Positions 8,198 to 17,610 are shown, counted from the first letter of the stretch. The stretch: 64,000 nt of DNA from an uncultured Chthonomonadales bacterium (GCA_938005745.1 CALLMM010000007.1:1-64000), one strand, 5' to 3'. The notes: generated by a model not told the origin, from the sequence alone. Numbers and translations are program-made.

Positions 8198-8980
8198 TTA
8201 ACGCTTCAAGTTGTTAGCCATCTGAAGCATATCATCGCCTGTCTGAATCACTTTGCTTCCAATTTCATACGCCCGCTGAGCCATGATCATATTGATCATT
8301 TCCTCAACGATATCGACATTGGACATCTCCAAAAAGCCTTGTGAGAGGGTTCCAAACTCATCGGTCCCTGGGTTACCCTGAGCCGGGTCGCCCGAGGCTT
8401 CGCTGGGAATAAACAGGTTCTGTCCGATGCTTCGCAGACCAGCAGGGTTGGGGAAATTAAACAGCTGGATCTGAACACTTCCGAGTTCTCTACCATCCGC
8501 TCCCGAGGCAACCAATCTTCCCCCTGAGTCAATGGTGATAGTGGCTGTCCTTGCAGGCACTGAAAATTCAGGTTGGAGCCGATTCCCGTTACTGTCACAG
8601 ATATATCCATCCTTATCCAATTTAAAGGCTCCCGAGCGGGTGTAAACCTCTCTGCCGTTATTGATCAACTTGAAAAATCCTTTTCCCTCTATCGCAACAT
8701 CAAGTTGGTTTTTCGTATTGGCATAATCCCCCTGGACAAAAAGCTTTTCCACGGAAACAACCTTGGCTCCCATTCCCACCTGAATGCCGGATGGGATCTG
8801 TCCTCCATCAGCCGTGGTCGAACCAGCAGTCCTGAGATTTTGATACATCAGGTCCTGGAAATTGGCTCTGCTTTTTTTAAATCCATTGGTGTTGACGTTG
8901 GCGAGATTATGTGCAACGACATCAATATTGGTCTGCTGACATGCCATGCCTGTGGCAGCGGTCCAAAGCCCTCGTAACAT
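8198..8980 (-). CDS. flgG: Distal rod protein FlgG
   Basis: A 260-residue rod protein of canonical FlgG length. It opens MLRGLWTAATGMACQQTNID and has the NLANVNTNGFKKSRANFQDL motif. The C-terminus GFLEMSNVDIVEEMINMIMA and YEIGSKVIQTGDDMLQMANN is diagnostic. FlgG forms the distal rod. flgF ends about 20 nt upstream and flgA follows. Confidence 0.97.
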   Translation of the reverse strand: MLRGLWTAATGMACQQTNIDVVAHNLANVNTNGFKKSRANFQDLMYQNLRTAGSTTADGGQIPSGIQVGMGAKVVSVEKLFVQGDYANTKNQLDVAIEGKGFFKLINNGREVYTRSGAFKLDKDGYICDSNGNRLQPEFSVPARTATITIDSGGRLVASGADGRELGSVQIQLFNFPNPAGLRSIGQNLFIPSEASGDPAQGNPGTDEFGTLSQGFLEMSNVDIVEEMINMIMAQRAYEIGSKVIQTGDDMLQMANNLKR

Positions 8981-9001
8981 CTCTAATCTCCTTTCTAAGG
9001 G

Positions 9002-9706
9002 TTAAACTCTTCCCATCTCATTGACCACCTTCCCGGTGAGTTCATCCCTGGATTGAATGATTTTCATATTGGCCTCGTAAGTGCGAAGGGCATCGATTAA
9101 TCGGATCATCTCTTCGGCGGAATTGACGTTCGACTCCTCGAGGTATCCCTGTAGAACCGTAGCGGTTTCAGCATCCTTCTCCTTTTGCGGAATGTCTGAG
9201 GCAAAGAGGGTCAGACTCTCTTTGGTCAGTTTGGTCAGATCATCAAAGGTGACCAGCGCCATCCGATCAACCTCTTTCCCATCCAACTTGATCCTTCCAT
9301 CTTTTTCGACAACCATTTCTTTCCCGTTCACCCGGATCTCACCGTTTTGCCCGAGAACAGGAAATCCTTCGGCATAGACCAACCTCCCTTCCTTGTCCAG
9401 CCTGAACTGCCCTGACCGGGTATAACGAACCCCTTTGGGCGTCTTGATCTTAAAAAAACCTTCACCTTCAATGGCCAGATCAAAAGGGTTTCCAGTCTTT
9501 TCGATATTCCCCTGCTGGAAAGAGACTTTCGAGAAATCGGCCTGTTCATTCTCTATATGCTTCACCGACTGAGCAAAGAGGAGTGAAAAAAGAGGAACAT
9601 CCTTCTTATAGCCAAAGGTCTGAACATTGCTAAGGTTCTGTGAAATCAGTTCAAATCGCTTCTGCTGACGAAGTGCCCCAGCAACCGATAGATTGAGATG
9701 GGTCAT
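9002..9706 (-). CDS. flgF: Proximal rod protein FlgF
   Basis: A 234-residue rod protein with the basal-body N-terminal motif FELISQNLSNVQTFGYKKDV and the C-terminal block GYLEESNVNSAEEMIRLIDA. It is shorter than FlgG and lacks FlgG's N-terminal signature, which fits FlgF. It is the first gene of the flgF-to-fliW run: GAGGAG lies just before the ATG and a strong sigma-54 box lies about 40 nt upstream. Confidence 0.92.
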   Translation of the reverse strand: MTHLNLSVAGALRQQKRFELISQNLSNVQTFGYKKDVPLFSLLFAQSVKHIENEQADFSKVSFQQGNIEKTGNPFDLAIEGEGFFKIKTPKGVRYTRSGQFRLDKEGRLVYAEGFPVLGQNGEIRVNGKEMVVEKDGRIKLDGKEVDRMALVTFDDLTKLTKESLTLFASDIPQKEKDAETATVLQGYLEESNVNSAEEMIRLIDALRTYEANMKIIQSRDELTGKVVNEMGRV

Positions 9707-9746
9707 CTTTATTTCTCCTCAGGTTTATCTGTTGATTTACCCTTGT

Positions 9747-9762
9747 GCAATGCCTGTGCCAA
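9747..9762 (-). promoter_or_regulatory. Sigma-54 promoter for the flgF-fliW operon
   Basis: On the minus strand, TTGGCACAGGCATTGC matches the -24/-12 consensus (TGGCAC-N5-TTGC) exactly, with 10 nt between GG and GC. The predicted transcript start is near 9736, about 30 nt upstream of flgF. It is one base different from the box at fliK. Confidence 0.85.
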
Positions 9763-9861
9763 CCATAAAATCACACTCTTTTCGATGGGTTGAACTTTTG
9801 CAATCATCTGGGTCACAATTTAATTCAGGCAAAGAAAACCAGCCTTGGAGGAATTTTTTTC

Positions 9862-10167
9862 CTACCCCTTCTGAGATTTCATGGCAGACCATTTTTGATT
9901 CATGGAATAGACAAAGGATAAAATCTCCGCAACCACCAGATAGGCCTCTGGCGGTATCTCCTGATAACAGTCTAATTGGGAAAGCAACTGGATCAATGCC
10001 GGATCTTCCTGAATAGGGATTCCGTGTTTTTGAGCCAGTTCGATGATCTTTTCAGCAATGAAGCCCTGCCCTTTCGCCGTCACTCTCGGCGCATGGTCCT
10101 TGCCCGGAATGTATTGAAGGGCAACCGCCTTTTTCAAGGATCCGTTCTTTAACGTCGGTTGTCCCAT
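9862..10167 (-). CDS. Stand-alone FlhB C-terminal domain-like protein
   Basis: A 101-residue protein resembling only the cytoplasmic tail of FlhB/YscU export-switch proteins: LQYIPGKDHAPRVTAKGQGF, then AEKIIELAQKHGIPI and a closing helix (PEAYLVVAEILSFVYSMNQK). The autocleavage motif NPTH of true FlhB is absent; GKDH occupies the equivalent place. Proteins of this kind can partly replace the FlhB tail in some bacteria (known for the class). Full-length flhB is also present at 17611-18681, so this is an accessory copy. The start at 10167 has AAGGAGAG upstream. It follows the FliK-like gene, fitting a role in export-specificity switching (inference). Confidence 0.85.
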   Translation of the reverse strand: MGQPTLKNGSLKKAVALQYIPGKDHAPRVTAKGQGFIAEKIIELAQKHGIPIQEDPALIQLLSQLDCYQEIPPEAYLVVAEILSFVYSMNQKWSAMKSQKG

Positions 10168-10235
10168 AGGATCTCTCCTTTCGTGATGTCTGGTCAACCT
10201 TCTCCCTCACGGCTCTCAAAATACAAGTCCTTGGA

Positions 10236-11360
10236 TCAGACAAGGAGGTCTAATAAGGATCGATGGTTCCCTTTGACCTCGCTGATAAACTGTTCCAAAA
10301 TCTTTTCAGAAGGTCGCGTGGAGACATGCATCTCAGGCTGGAACCCGAGTTGGCAAAGCCTCCGTTGTAAGTCCTCAAGCTCTTGGTTAAAAAAAGAAGC
10401 AACCTGATCGGACGAGAAAAAAAACTGTCCATAAAATCTCCTTCCCATCAACTGAACGTCGATGCTCACCCGTCCCCATTCTGAAAAATGGAGCAGGAAA
10501 AGCATCGAAAACTTTCTCCTCTCTGAGGGCTCAGGTTCTCGTGAGGGAAGGGAAAGCAAAAGATCAACGAGCTGGAGACGCCCCTCCATCCAGAAAGGGA
10601 GAAGGAGAGAAATTTTTTCCTCCATCCCCCTCACGTAAGAAGAAGTGAGCTGCTGGTGGCCTTCAATTTTACCCAGAAGGAGATCCATCATCTCCTCAAT
10701 GTCTTTGAGTTTTTGGGGAGATTCCGATAGGGCCTCAAGGGCCTTGATCTCTGCCTTTAATTTCAATGACAACCCTTTCAGATCTTGATGGACCACCTCA
10801 TCAAGTGTTCTGGAACTGTGAGAGTCGATCATTCCTCTCAGCCGACTTTCGAAGAAGAGCCCTGACTGAAGGATCATCTTTGCAATCTGTTCAGGTTCAA
10901 ATTTAAACGAGGAAGAGGGAGAGAAGGAGGTCCAAAGCTTGACGAGATGTTCGAGGGTTTCCCTTAAAGGAAAAAAAGGACCTGCTCTCTCCGAGGCTAA
11001 AAAAGTGGATAATGTTTCAGAAAGTTTGTCCATCAAGGGATCTGGCCTGAGAGAATAAATCATCTTTTTCTCAATGCCCTCAAGGCGATTGGTGTTGGGG
11101 GGAAGCAACTTGAGGACGATTTGAGGGGAGAGAGAAGTGACTTGGAAAGCACCCTCCATGTTTTTCTGAAGAGGGGTTTGGCTCTCCACAGTGAAATCAT
11201 ATCCCTCCAGATGTAAAACGGCATGACCTTCATCCATGACGTTAACAATCTTTCCCTCGAGAACCTGACCAACCTGCAGCGAAAGAAGGGGTTTGCCTGA
11301 GGGAGAAATAAGCCGGATGTAATGGGGGGATGAAACGTTGTGAAAATCAATCGCCTTCAA
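10236..11360 (-). CDS. FliK-like hook-length control protein (second copy)
   Basis: A 374-residue cytoplasmic protein without signal or membrane segments. The last about 90 residues (RRKFSMLFLLHFSEWGRVSI... QLEDLQRRLCQLGFQPEMHV-like pattern) resemble the Flg_hook domain of FliK C-termini: a strand-rich core with 'LGxVxV'-like and 'L..LG' elements. The N-terminal part (SGKPLLSLQVGQVLEGKIVN) looks like a small beta domain. A separate fliK lies at 25045-26523 with the hook genes, so this would be a divergent paralogue. It is followed by the FlhB-tail gene, its expected functional partner. Assignment rests on pattern and context, not strong identity. Confidence 0.55.
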   Translation of the reverse strand: MKAIDFHNVSSPHYIRLISPSGKPLLSLQVGQVLEGKIVNVMDEGHAVLHLEGYDFTVESQTPLQKNMEGAFQVTSLSPQIVLKLLPPNTNRLEGIEKKMIYSLRPDPLMDKLSETLSTFLASERAGPFFPLRETLEHLVKLWTSFSPSSSFKFEPEQIAKMILQSGLFFESRLRGMIDSHSSRTLDEVVHQDLKGLSLKLKAEIKALEALSESPQKLKDIEEMMDLLLGKIEGHQQLTSSYVRGMEEKISLLLPFWMEGRLQLVDLLLSLPSREPEPSERRKFSMLFLLHFSEWGRVSIDVQLMGRRFYGQFFFSSDQVASFFNQELEDLQRRLCQLGFQPEMHVSTRPSEKILEQFISEVKGNHRSLLDLLV

Positions 11361-11390
11361 AAAAATTCCTCACTTCCCTGACCGTTACCC

Positions 11391-11888
11391 CTATTCGGGC
11401 GAAGTGGTCTTTGACGATGCAGAGGTCTGGCATTTTCTTAAATTCATGATAAACTGAATCTCTCCAACGGATAATCCAGTCTGTCGAGCGATCTCCAGTA
11501 AAGGTAGACCTTGTTCCGCCATCTTCACTACCCCCTCCTCTGGTTGCGTTCGAGGAAGCTCTGTCGCACTTGAAAGATGTTTTCGATCCATCTCAGCCAT
11601 CATGGCACGAAGGGTTTCGATTTTTAAGTCGAACTCTGCAATCAATCGGCGCGCAATCTCCTTGCGTTCCTCAAGCATTTGAGAAAGCCTCTCGCATAAA
11701 ATCTCTGATTCCTGAACCCATTGCCTAATCTGATCCGGACGCCTGGGGGAAGGGCTTTTCAGGAGATTCACCACTCGTTTGAAATAGGCAACCATGACGA
11801 CGAGCAGGAGAATGACGCTTCCCGCCAGAACCGTCATCCCTGGATCGAGGGAATAGAGATTGAAGAAATGGGCGATGTGGGTTTCCAT
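11391..11888 (-). CDS. DUF2802 family membrane-anchored protein
   Basis: A 165-residue protein with one N-terminal membrane helix (TVLAGSVILLLVVMVAYFK, about residues 18-38), a coiled-coil middle (SEILCERLSQMLEERKEIAR) and a C-terminal helix-turn-helix-like segment (GLPLLEIARQTGLSVGEIQF), the DUF2802 signature. Family members occur in flagellar and chemotaxis clusters near fliA and cheY; their function is not established. Here it follows cheY and the short unknown gene. Confidence 0.75.
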   Translation of the reverse strand: METHIAHFFNLYSLDPGMTVLAGSVILLLVVMVAYFKRVVNLLKSPSPRRPDQIRQWVQESEILCERLSQMLEERKEIARRLIAEFDLKIETLRAMMAEMDRKHLSSATELPRTQPEEGVVKMAEQGLPLLEIARQTGLSVGEIQFIMNLRKCQTSASSKTTSPE

Positions 11889-11926
11889 ACCTTTCCTCCT
11901 GTGAGTTTCCCATGGAACGCTTCGGG

Positions 11927-12145
11927 TCAGATGGTGATGTCCACGATCTTACCTGAAGGGGATTCGTTTTCTCCTGAAGGGGGTGCTTCTGTAGAGTCCT
12001 TTTCAAGGGGTTCCTTCTCCTCTTGTTTTCTCTTCTTCTTGTGAGAAAATGCCTCCTGTTGGAGACTCTTCCCCCCTGGATCTTTAATGGAACCCGATGG
12101 AAGAAGATGACCAATCTTTGAAAAAGACCCGATGTCTTCCGCCAT
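11927..12145 (-). CDS. Short unknown protein after cheY
   Basis: A 72-residue, highly charged, probably disordered protein (lysine/glutamate-rich centre KKKRKQEEKEPLEKDSTE) ending in the small hydrophobic motif GKIVDITI. I do not recognise a family. The start at 12145 lies 7 nt after cheY's stop; a longer frame would overlap cheY. Location within the run fliA-cheY-this-DUF2802 suggests co-transcription. It could be a flagellar accessory peptide or a spurious frame, although the clean position between two genes favours coding. Confidence 0.5.
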   Translation of the reverse strand: MAEDIGSFSKIGHLLPSGSIKDPGGKSLQQEAFSHKKKRKQEEKEPLEKDSTEAPPSGENESPSGKIVDITI

Positions 12146-12152
12146 AACCGAT

Positions 12153-12536
12153 TTATTTCCCTTCAAAGATCTTAGAGATCTTTTCGGTGAGTGTTTCAGC
12201 GGTGAAGGGTTTGACAATATAATTGCTCACCCGATATTTTACTGCTTCAATGACGTGTTCTTTCTGCCCTTCGGCCGTGACCATGAGAAAAGGTAACTCT
12301 TTCCATTCCTCACTGGTTCGGACAGCCTTAAGGAGTTCCAGACCTGTCATGTTGGGCATATTCCAGTCGGAGATGACAAAATGGATCTTCTCCCTTCTGA
12401 GGACCTCCAAGGCAGCCGCTCCGTCCTCGGCTTCGTGGATATTGACGTATCCGAGTTGACGGAGGATATTTTTAATGATCCTCCTCATGGTCGAAAAATC
12501 ATCCACGACCAAAATGTTCATTTTCAAATCTGGCAT
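12153..12536 (-). CDS. cheY: Chemotaxis response regulator CheY
   Basis: A 127-residue single-domain receiver: acidic pair in ILVVDDFSTMRRIIKNILRQ, phosphoacceptor Asp in FVISDWNMPNMTGLELL, conserved Thr in LMVTAEGQKEHVIEAV and Lys in YIVKPF. It closely follows the CheY layout (WNMP, TAEG), so phospho-dependent binding to the FliM/FliN switch is expected. It sits just after fliA in the same run. Confidence 0.93.
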   Translation of the reverse strand: MPDLKMNILVVDDFSTMRRIIKNILRQLGYVNIHEAEDGAAALEVLRREKIHFVISDWNMPNMTGLELLKAVRTSEEWKELPFLMVTAEGQKEHVIEAVKYRVSNYIVKPFTAETLTEKISKIFEGK

Positions 12537-12576
12537 CTTTTCTTCTCCTTTCCATTCCTTCCATTCGGGGAGGTGT

Positions 12577-13365
12577 TCATCCGGTCTCCAGATACCGTTT
12601 CAATCGGGCCCGCAGTTTTAAAACCCCCTTGGTATGGATCTGACAGATTCTGGATTCGGTTAATCCGAGCACCTCACCAATCTCCTTTAACGTCAGTTCC
12701 TCAAAGTAATAAAGTGAGATGACCTGTTTCTCTTTCGTGGAAAGCCCATCAATGGCGCGTGCCAGAAGGCTTTTTAACTCTTTCATGCGATATTGATGAA
12801 AGGGATCATTCTCCTCCCGGTCGCTTAAGGACTCCAGAAAATCATCCACGGAAAGGTCAGGAAATCTTTTCTGAACCTCCTCCATGTCCAATGGAGAAAG
12901 GCCCTGGAGGTCTCTCAGGGTCTCATAATAGTCGTCCAGCGAGAGTCCAAGGGCAGAAGCGATCTCTTCATCCTCGACAGTCCTCCCTTGTTTTCTCTCT
13001 AATTCCGCAATAGTCCTCTCGATCTGAGTTGCCTTTTGCCGGACGGATCTTGGAACCCAATCCATGGACCGTAATTCATCAATCATCGCCCCCCGAATGC
13101 GGAATTCTGCATAGGTCTTAAACTCGGCCTTCTTGTCAGGATCATATTTCGTGATCGCATCCATCAGACCGATCACCCCTGCACTGATCAGATCATCCAT
13201 AGAGATATGGGGAGGGAGTCTCATCGCCAGTCGATGGGCGATATACTTGATGAATGGGGTGTATTGAAGAATCATCTCCTCACGGTCAAGAGTGGGCTGC
13301 TTTTTAGCCTGAGGAGGACGTCCTTCAAAAGAATGGGCTCGGGGATATAACGCTCGGGCTTTCAA
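12577..13365 (-). CDS. fliA: Flagellar sigma factor FliA (sigma-28)
   Basis: A 262-residue sigma factor with region 2 (DLISAGVIGLMDAITKYDPD, RIRGAMIDELRSMDWVPRSV), region 3 and a C-terminal region 4 helix-turn-helix (LTLKEIGEVLGLTESRICQI). It directs late flagellar transcription; its antagonist FlgM is encoded at 1180-1491. The start appears to be TTG, overlapping the flhG stop (TTGA), with GGGGGA upstream, so the two are translationally coupled. Confidence 0.96.
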   Translation of the reverse strand: MKARALYPRAHSFEGRPPQAKKQPTLDREEMILQYTPFIKYIAHRLAMRLPPHISMDDLISAGVIGLMDAITKYDPDKKAEFKTYAEFRIRGAMIDELRSMDWVPRSVRQKATQIERTIAELERKQGRTVEDEEIASALGLSLDDYYETLRDLQGLSPLDMEEVQKRFPDLSVDDFLESLSDREENDPFHQYRMKELKSLLARAIDGLSTKEKQVISLYYFEELTLKEIGEVLGLTESRICQIHTKGVLKLRARLKRYLETG

Positions 13366-14297
13366 AACATCCCCCTTTCTTGGATAGTTTGGGGTTGAGA
13401 TGCAAATAACCGTTTCCAGAAAAATTGGATGCCTCCCGGGGCTTTCGTAAGGGAGGGCCGATCGAAGAGGGTTCGCGCAAGAACCTCAAAACGTTGGCTG
13501 GAAGGGGCCTCTGGAAAAATGTCAAGAACGAGCTTCTGGGATCTGACCGCAAGAGGAAGTTTTTCATCAAAAGGGATAAATCCAAGATAGTCAATGGAAA
13601 GAGTCTTCAAAAAATGGTCGACCACTTTGCTGATCTTTTTAAAAACCCTTTTCGCCTCTTCCTCTCCGGAAACAAAATTGACCAGTATCAAAAACTCTTT
13701 TTTCCCGTATTGAGTCGATAAGACTTTCATCAGAGCATAGGCATCCGTTAGGGAGGTCGGCTCTGGGGTAGCAATGACGATCGATTCTTGAGCAGCCATA
13801 TTAAAATAGAGGACATTCGAGGAGATGCCCGCTCCTGTATCGATCAACAGAAAATCCGTCTCCCCCGCAAAGAGATCCACCTCTTCTAATAAGAGGAGTT
13901 TTTGCGACTCGTTCAGATCGACCAGACTGTGAACGCCTGAACTGGCGGGAAGGATCTGCATTCCCTCTGGTCCTTCAACCAGAATCTCAGAGAAACGCTT
14001 TTCCCGTCCAAAGAGATGTTCGATCGTATATCGAGGGACAAGCCCCAACAGGACGTCAATGTTGGCCAATCCCAGATCCGCATCTAAGACGAGAACTTTT
14101 TTACCCAATCGCCGAAAAGCCAGAGCTAAATTGACGACCACATTGGTCTTTCCAACTCCTCCCTTTCCACTGGTGACCGAAATCACTCGCGGACATCGAG
14201 GAAGAAGAGGATCTTTTTCGGATTCTACGGTCGAATGGGACCGAGAAGGTCCAAAGCTTTGTTGCATCATGGTTCGTAATCCTTCTGCCTGATCCAT
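13362..14297 (-). CDS. flhG: Flagellar number regulator FlhG (MinD-like ATPase)
   Basis: A 311-residue MinD-like ATPase with deviant Walker A SGKGGVGKT, VLVLDADLGLANIDVLLGL switch and FLLIDTGAGISSNVLYF Walker B regions. FlhG works with FlhF to set flagellum number and position at the membrane. It lies between flhF and fliA, a typical arrangement. About 65 nt separate it from flhF, with RBS-like sequence before the ATG. Confidence 0.94.
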   Translation of the reverse strand: MDQAEGLRTMMQQSFGPSRSHSTVESEKDPLLPRCPRVISVTSGKGGVGKTNVVVNLALAFRRLGKKVLVLDADLGLANIDVLLGLVPRYTIEHLFGREKRFSEILVEGPEGMQILPASSGVHSLVDLNESQKLLLLEEVDLFAGETDFLLIDTGAGISSNVLYFNMAAQESIVIATPEPTSLTDAYALMKVLSTQYGKKEFLILVNFVSGEEEAKRVFKKISKVVDHFLKTLSIDYLGFIPFDEKLPLAVRSQKLVLDIFPEAPSSQRFEVLARTLFDRPSLTKAPGGIQFFWKRLFASQPQTIQERGMF

Positions 14298-14361
14298 GTC
14301 GATTTACTCCTGATCAAACCCCACACCATCAACGTGGGGGAAAAAGGAAAAGGTCCCCTCC

Positions 14362-15402
14362 TTAATTCAACGAGAGGGTGCTAAATACCAAATTGGCCAC
14401 TCTGGTCTGGGTTGCCTGTTCAATATCCTCTGGAACGCTTTGCCCATTGGTGAGATAGGAGAGGGGTCTCCGGTATCGCACCAGTTGGTTAAAGAGAGGA
14501 ACATACTGGGTCGTCTCATCGATTTTGGTAAAAATGTAACTGGCAATGGGAAGGAGTCGGAACCGATTCACAATCCCTTCGAGATCTCTATCTTGCGTGG
14601 TTGCGCTCAGAAGTAGGTGATTTTCAATCTTGGGATGGACGGTCATGAAATCTTTCAGCTCATCCATAGCCCTTGGAAGCGTTGGGTTTCTTCCGGCGGT
14701 ATCAATGAGCAATAAATCCTGCCTCCTATGTTTCTCAAGAATCTGTTTGAGCTCCTCTGGATGAAAGGCTACCTCTAAGGGGAGATGTAAGATCTTGGCA
14801 TACTGTCTTAACTGATCGACTGCTCCAATCCGGTAGGTGTCGGTCGTGATCAGTGTGATCCGCTCAGTGACTTTTAAACGGAAATAAGCCGCCAATTTGA
14901 CAAGGGTGGTGGTTTTCCCAATCCCCGTAGGACCCACAAAGGACCAAATATGAGATCCTCCAAAAGAAGGCGTCAACACCTCCACGGTCTCTTTTAACCT
15001 CCATTTGAGAAGCCCAGTAAAAGTTTCTGTCATATTGTTTACAGAAGATTCTTTTCGAAAGGTCCGAAACGCTTCGGCTAACTCCTGAACGAATTGGGGA
15101 AGGAAGCCTGCTGAAACAATCTTTTCGATCAAGTGTTCCTCTTCAAAACTTTTCTGGGTTGTCCTGGGATCAGACTCTAAAGATTGGCGGGATAACGTCC
15201 AATCCGAAAACCCGCCACCAGAGGAGGAAGGCCGATCGACTGCCGCCACGACCTCGACCATAGGTTTGGAATAGAACGAAGTCCCCTGAAACCCGTTATG
15301 AATCTTTTTCGTCGAAAGAATAATGGCTTCCTCACCCATCTCTTCTTTGACCTTTTTAATGGCCTCTTGAACATCCTTTGCGACATACTGTTTAATCTGC
15401 AT
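14362..15402 (-). CDS. flhF: Flagellar placement GTPase FlhF
   Basis: A 346-residue SRP-type GTPase. The N-terminal basic region (MQIKQYVAKDVQEAIKKVKE) starts the FlhF-specific domain; the NG core carries FVGPTGIGKTTTLVKLAAYF (G1), DTYRIGAVDQLRQYAKIL, LLIDTAGRNPTLP (G3) and YIFTKIDETTQY (TKxD). FlhF marks the site of flagellar assembly and is stimulated by FlhG. It follows flhA after a gap of about 115 nt. Confidence 0.95.
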   Translation of the reverse strand: MQIKQYVAKDVQEAIKKVKEEMGEEAIILSTKKIHNGFQGTSFYSKPMVEVVAAVDRPSSSGGGFSDWTLSRQSLESDPRTTQKSFEEEHLIEKIVSAGFLPQFVQELAEAFRTFRKESSVNNMTETFTGLLKWRLKETVEVLTPSFGGSHIWSFVGPTGIGKTTTLVKLAAYFRLKVTERITLITTDTYRIGAVDQLRQYAKILHLPLEVAFHPEELKQILEKHRRQDLLLIDTAGRNPTLPRAMDELKDFMTVHPKIENHLLLSATTQDRDLEGIVNRFRLLPIASYIFTKIDETTQYVPLFNQLVRYRRPLSYLTNGQSVPEDIEQATQTRVANLVFSTLSLN

Positions 15403-15518
15403 GGAAGCACCTCTCGGGCTGCACAGCAGCCTTTTGCTTTAAAACCTTTAGAATGGATCTGTATTTCATCTTCAACGCCATCCTGCTTCTCTTTTTCCTA
15501 TCACTATTCATCAATCCC

Positions 15519-17609
15519 TCAGGACATCGTTACTGTTCCCATCGATTGGATCTTCGTTTGTGGGGGTAATTCAGCATGGGACAAAACAGCTACCTGCGGC
15601 AGAATCCGTTCGAGAAGGCGTTTCAGGTGCCTTCTCAAAACAGGAGAACAGAGCACGACAGGTTGATAGTTGTGCTGAGAGATCCGATCAATGGTTTGAT
15701 GAAGGTTCATGATCATCTTTTGGACAAGATGGGGCTCCAGGGAGAGGTGGGCTCCAACTTCCCCCTTTTGGATTCGCTCCCTCAACAAATCTTCAGTGGG
15801 TTGATCAAGAGTAATGAGAGGAAGGATCCCATCAGAAGTCTCATACTGTTTCACAATGGCACGGGCCAACCGTTGACGAACATATTCAGTTAAGACGTCT
15901 GGGTCCTTGGTAAGAGGGGCATAATCTGCCAGGGTCTCGACAATGGTCAAGAGGTCACGAATGGAGACCCGTTCTTTTAGAAGATTCTGAAGGACCTTCT
16001 GGATGGCTCCCAGAGAAAGGTGCTGAGGGGTCAACTCTTCGACGGCTTTGGGATACTGTTGGGCTAATCGGTCCAATAATTTTTGGACATCTTGCCTTCC
16101 CAGGAGCTCATCGGCATGGGACCGGAGGATTTCTGTCAGGTGCGTGGTGATGATGGTGGAGATATCGACCACCGTATATCCAGCGAATTGGGCGTCTTCT
16201 TTTCTTTTTTCCGGAACCCATAATGCAGGAAGTCCGAAGACTGGCTCCTTTGTGGGAATACCATCTATGGACCGTTTCACGTCTCCCGGGCTAAGGGCCA
16301 TCACATAACCTGGCATCATGTCTCCCCGAGCTACCTCATTTCCTTTGATGAGGACCCGATATTCCCCAGGTTTCAGTTGAAGGTTATCTCTTACTCGGAG
16401 AGGAGGCACAATCATGCCCATCTCCATCGCGAATTGGCGCCGAATGGAACGAATCCGATCTAAGAGATCTCCATTCTGATCTTCATCAACGATTGGGATC
16501 AATCCATAACCTACCTCCAGTTCCAGCCGGTCCAGACTTAAAAAGGATTCCACCTGTTCCGGTGAACTTGGAAGAGCCATCTTCTTGGCCTCTTCCGTCT
16601 GTTTCTCCTCCAACTTCTTCTGTTCCCGGTAGATATAGTAGCTTAAGAGACCGATCAGGAGGGAGAGGCCGATGAAGGGAAGATGGGGAAGCCCTGGAAT
16701 CAACCCTAAAAAGAAGAGAATCCCTGCGGAAAGGCTGATCGCTTGGGGATGAAGTCTGAACTGATTTCCCAGCTCCTTACCCATGTGATGTTCAGAAGCT
16801 GCCCGGCTGACGATGATACCCGCCGCCGTGGAAATCATCAGCGCTGGGATCTGCGCAACCAGTCCATCTCCGATTGTCAGGATGGTAAAGGTTTGGGCCG
16901 CCGTGGAGAAAGCCATCTTATACTGGAGAACTCCGACCACGAACCCTCCAACGATATTAATGAGCATGATGAGCAGGCCTGCAATCGCTTCTCCCCTCAC
17001 AAATTTGCTGGCTCCATCCATGGCGCCATAGAAATCCGCTTCTCTCGCAATCAGAGCCCGTCTCCTCCTTGCCTCCTTGTCATCGATCAAACCTGCATTG
17101 AGGTCTGCATCAATGCTCATCTGCTTTCCGGGCATGGCATCCAGGGTAAACCGAGCCGCTACCTCTGCAATCCGACCGCTTCCTTTGGTGATCACGATAA
17201 AATTGATAATGACCAGGATGATAAAGATAATAAAGCCCACAAAATAGTTTCCGCCGATCACGAACTGGCCGAAAGACTTAATGACATGACCGGCGGCCGC
17301 TGTCCCTTCGTTCCCATGGAGCAGGATCAAACGCGTGGTGGCGATATTAAGTGAAAGTCTGAACAGGGTTGTCATCAGGAGGAGGGAGGGAAAGGTAGAG
17401 AATTCGAGAGGCGTCTTAATCGAGAGAGAGGTGAGCAGGATCATGACCGAAAAGGTGATGCTCACAGAAAGAAGAAGGTCGAGAAGAAGCGCTGGGAGGG
17501 GAAGAATCATCACGAGGAGAATGGAGACGACCCCTGCGGCTAAATAAAGATCGGCAGAATAAATCTTCCGTACCGGAAAGGAAGAGGGGAAAGAACCTTG
17601 TTCGCTCAT
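15519..17609 (-). CDS. flhA: Flagellar export gate protein FlhA
   Basis: A 696-residue inner-membrane protein: about eight transmembrane segments in residues 20-310, the FHIPEP signature region (FTLDAMPGKQMSIDADLNAG) and a large cytoplasmic domain with the export-substrate docking platform (LGLIPIVDEDQ-like block, then YTVVDISTIITTHLTEIL). It forms the nonameric export gate with FlhB. The gene is directly downstream of flhB (spacing 1 nt). Confidence 0.97.
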   Translation of the reverse strand: MSEQGSFPSSFPVRKIYSADLYLAAGVVSILLVMILPLPALLLDLLLSVSITFSVMILLTSLSIKTPLEFSTFPSLLLMTTLFRLSLNIATTRLILLHGNEGTAAAGHVIKSFGQFVIGGNYFVGFIIFIILVIINFIVITKGSGRIAEVAARFTLDAMPGKQMSIDADLNAGLIDDKEARRRRALIAREADFYGAMDGASKFVRGEAIAGLLIMLINIVGGFVVGVLQYKMAFSTAAQTFTILTIGDGLVAQIPALMISTAAGIIVSRAASEHHMGKELGNQFRLHPQAISLSAGILFFLGLIPGLPHLPFIGLSLLIGLLSYYIYREQKKLEEKQTEEAKKMALPSSPEQVESFLSLDRLELEVGYGLIPIVDEDQNGDLLDRIRSIRRQFAMEMGMIVPPLRVRDNLQLKPGEYRVLIKGNEVARGDMMPGYVMALSPGDVKRSIDGIPTKEPVFGLPALWVPEKRKEDAQFAGYTVVDISTIITTHLTEILRSHADELLGRQDVQKLLDRLAQQYPKAVEELTPQHLSLGAIQKVLQNLLKERVSIRDLLTIVETLADYAPLTKDPDVLTEYVRQRLARAIVKQYETSDGILPLITLDQPTEDLLRERIQKGEVGAHLSLEPHLVQKMIMNLHQTIDRISQHNYQPVVLCSPVLRRHLKRLLERILPQVAVLSHAELPPQTKIQSMGTVTMS

Positions 17610-17610
17610 C

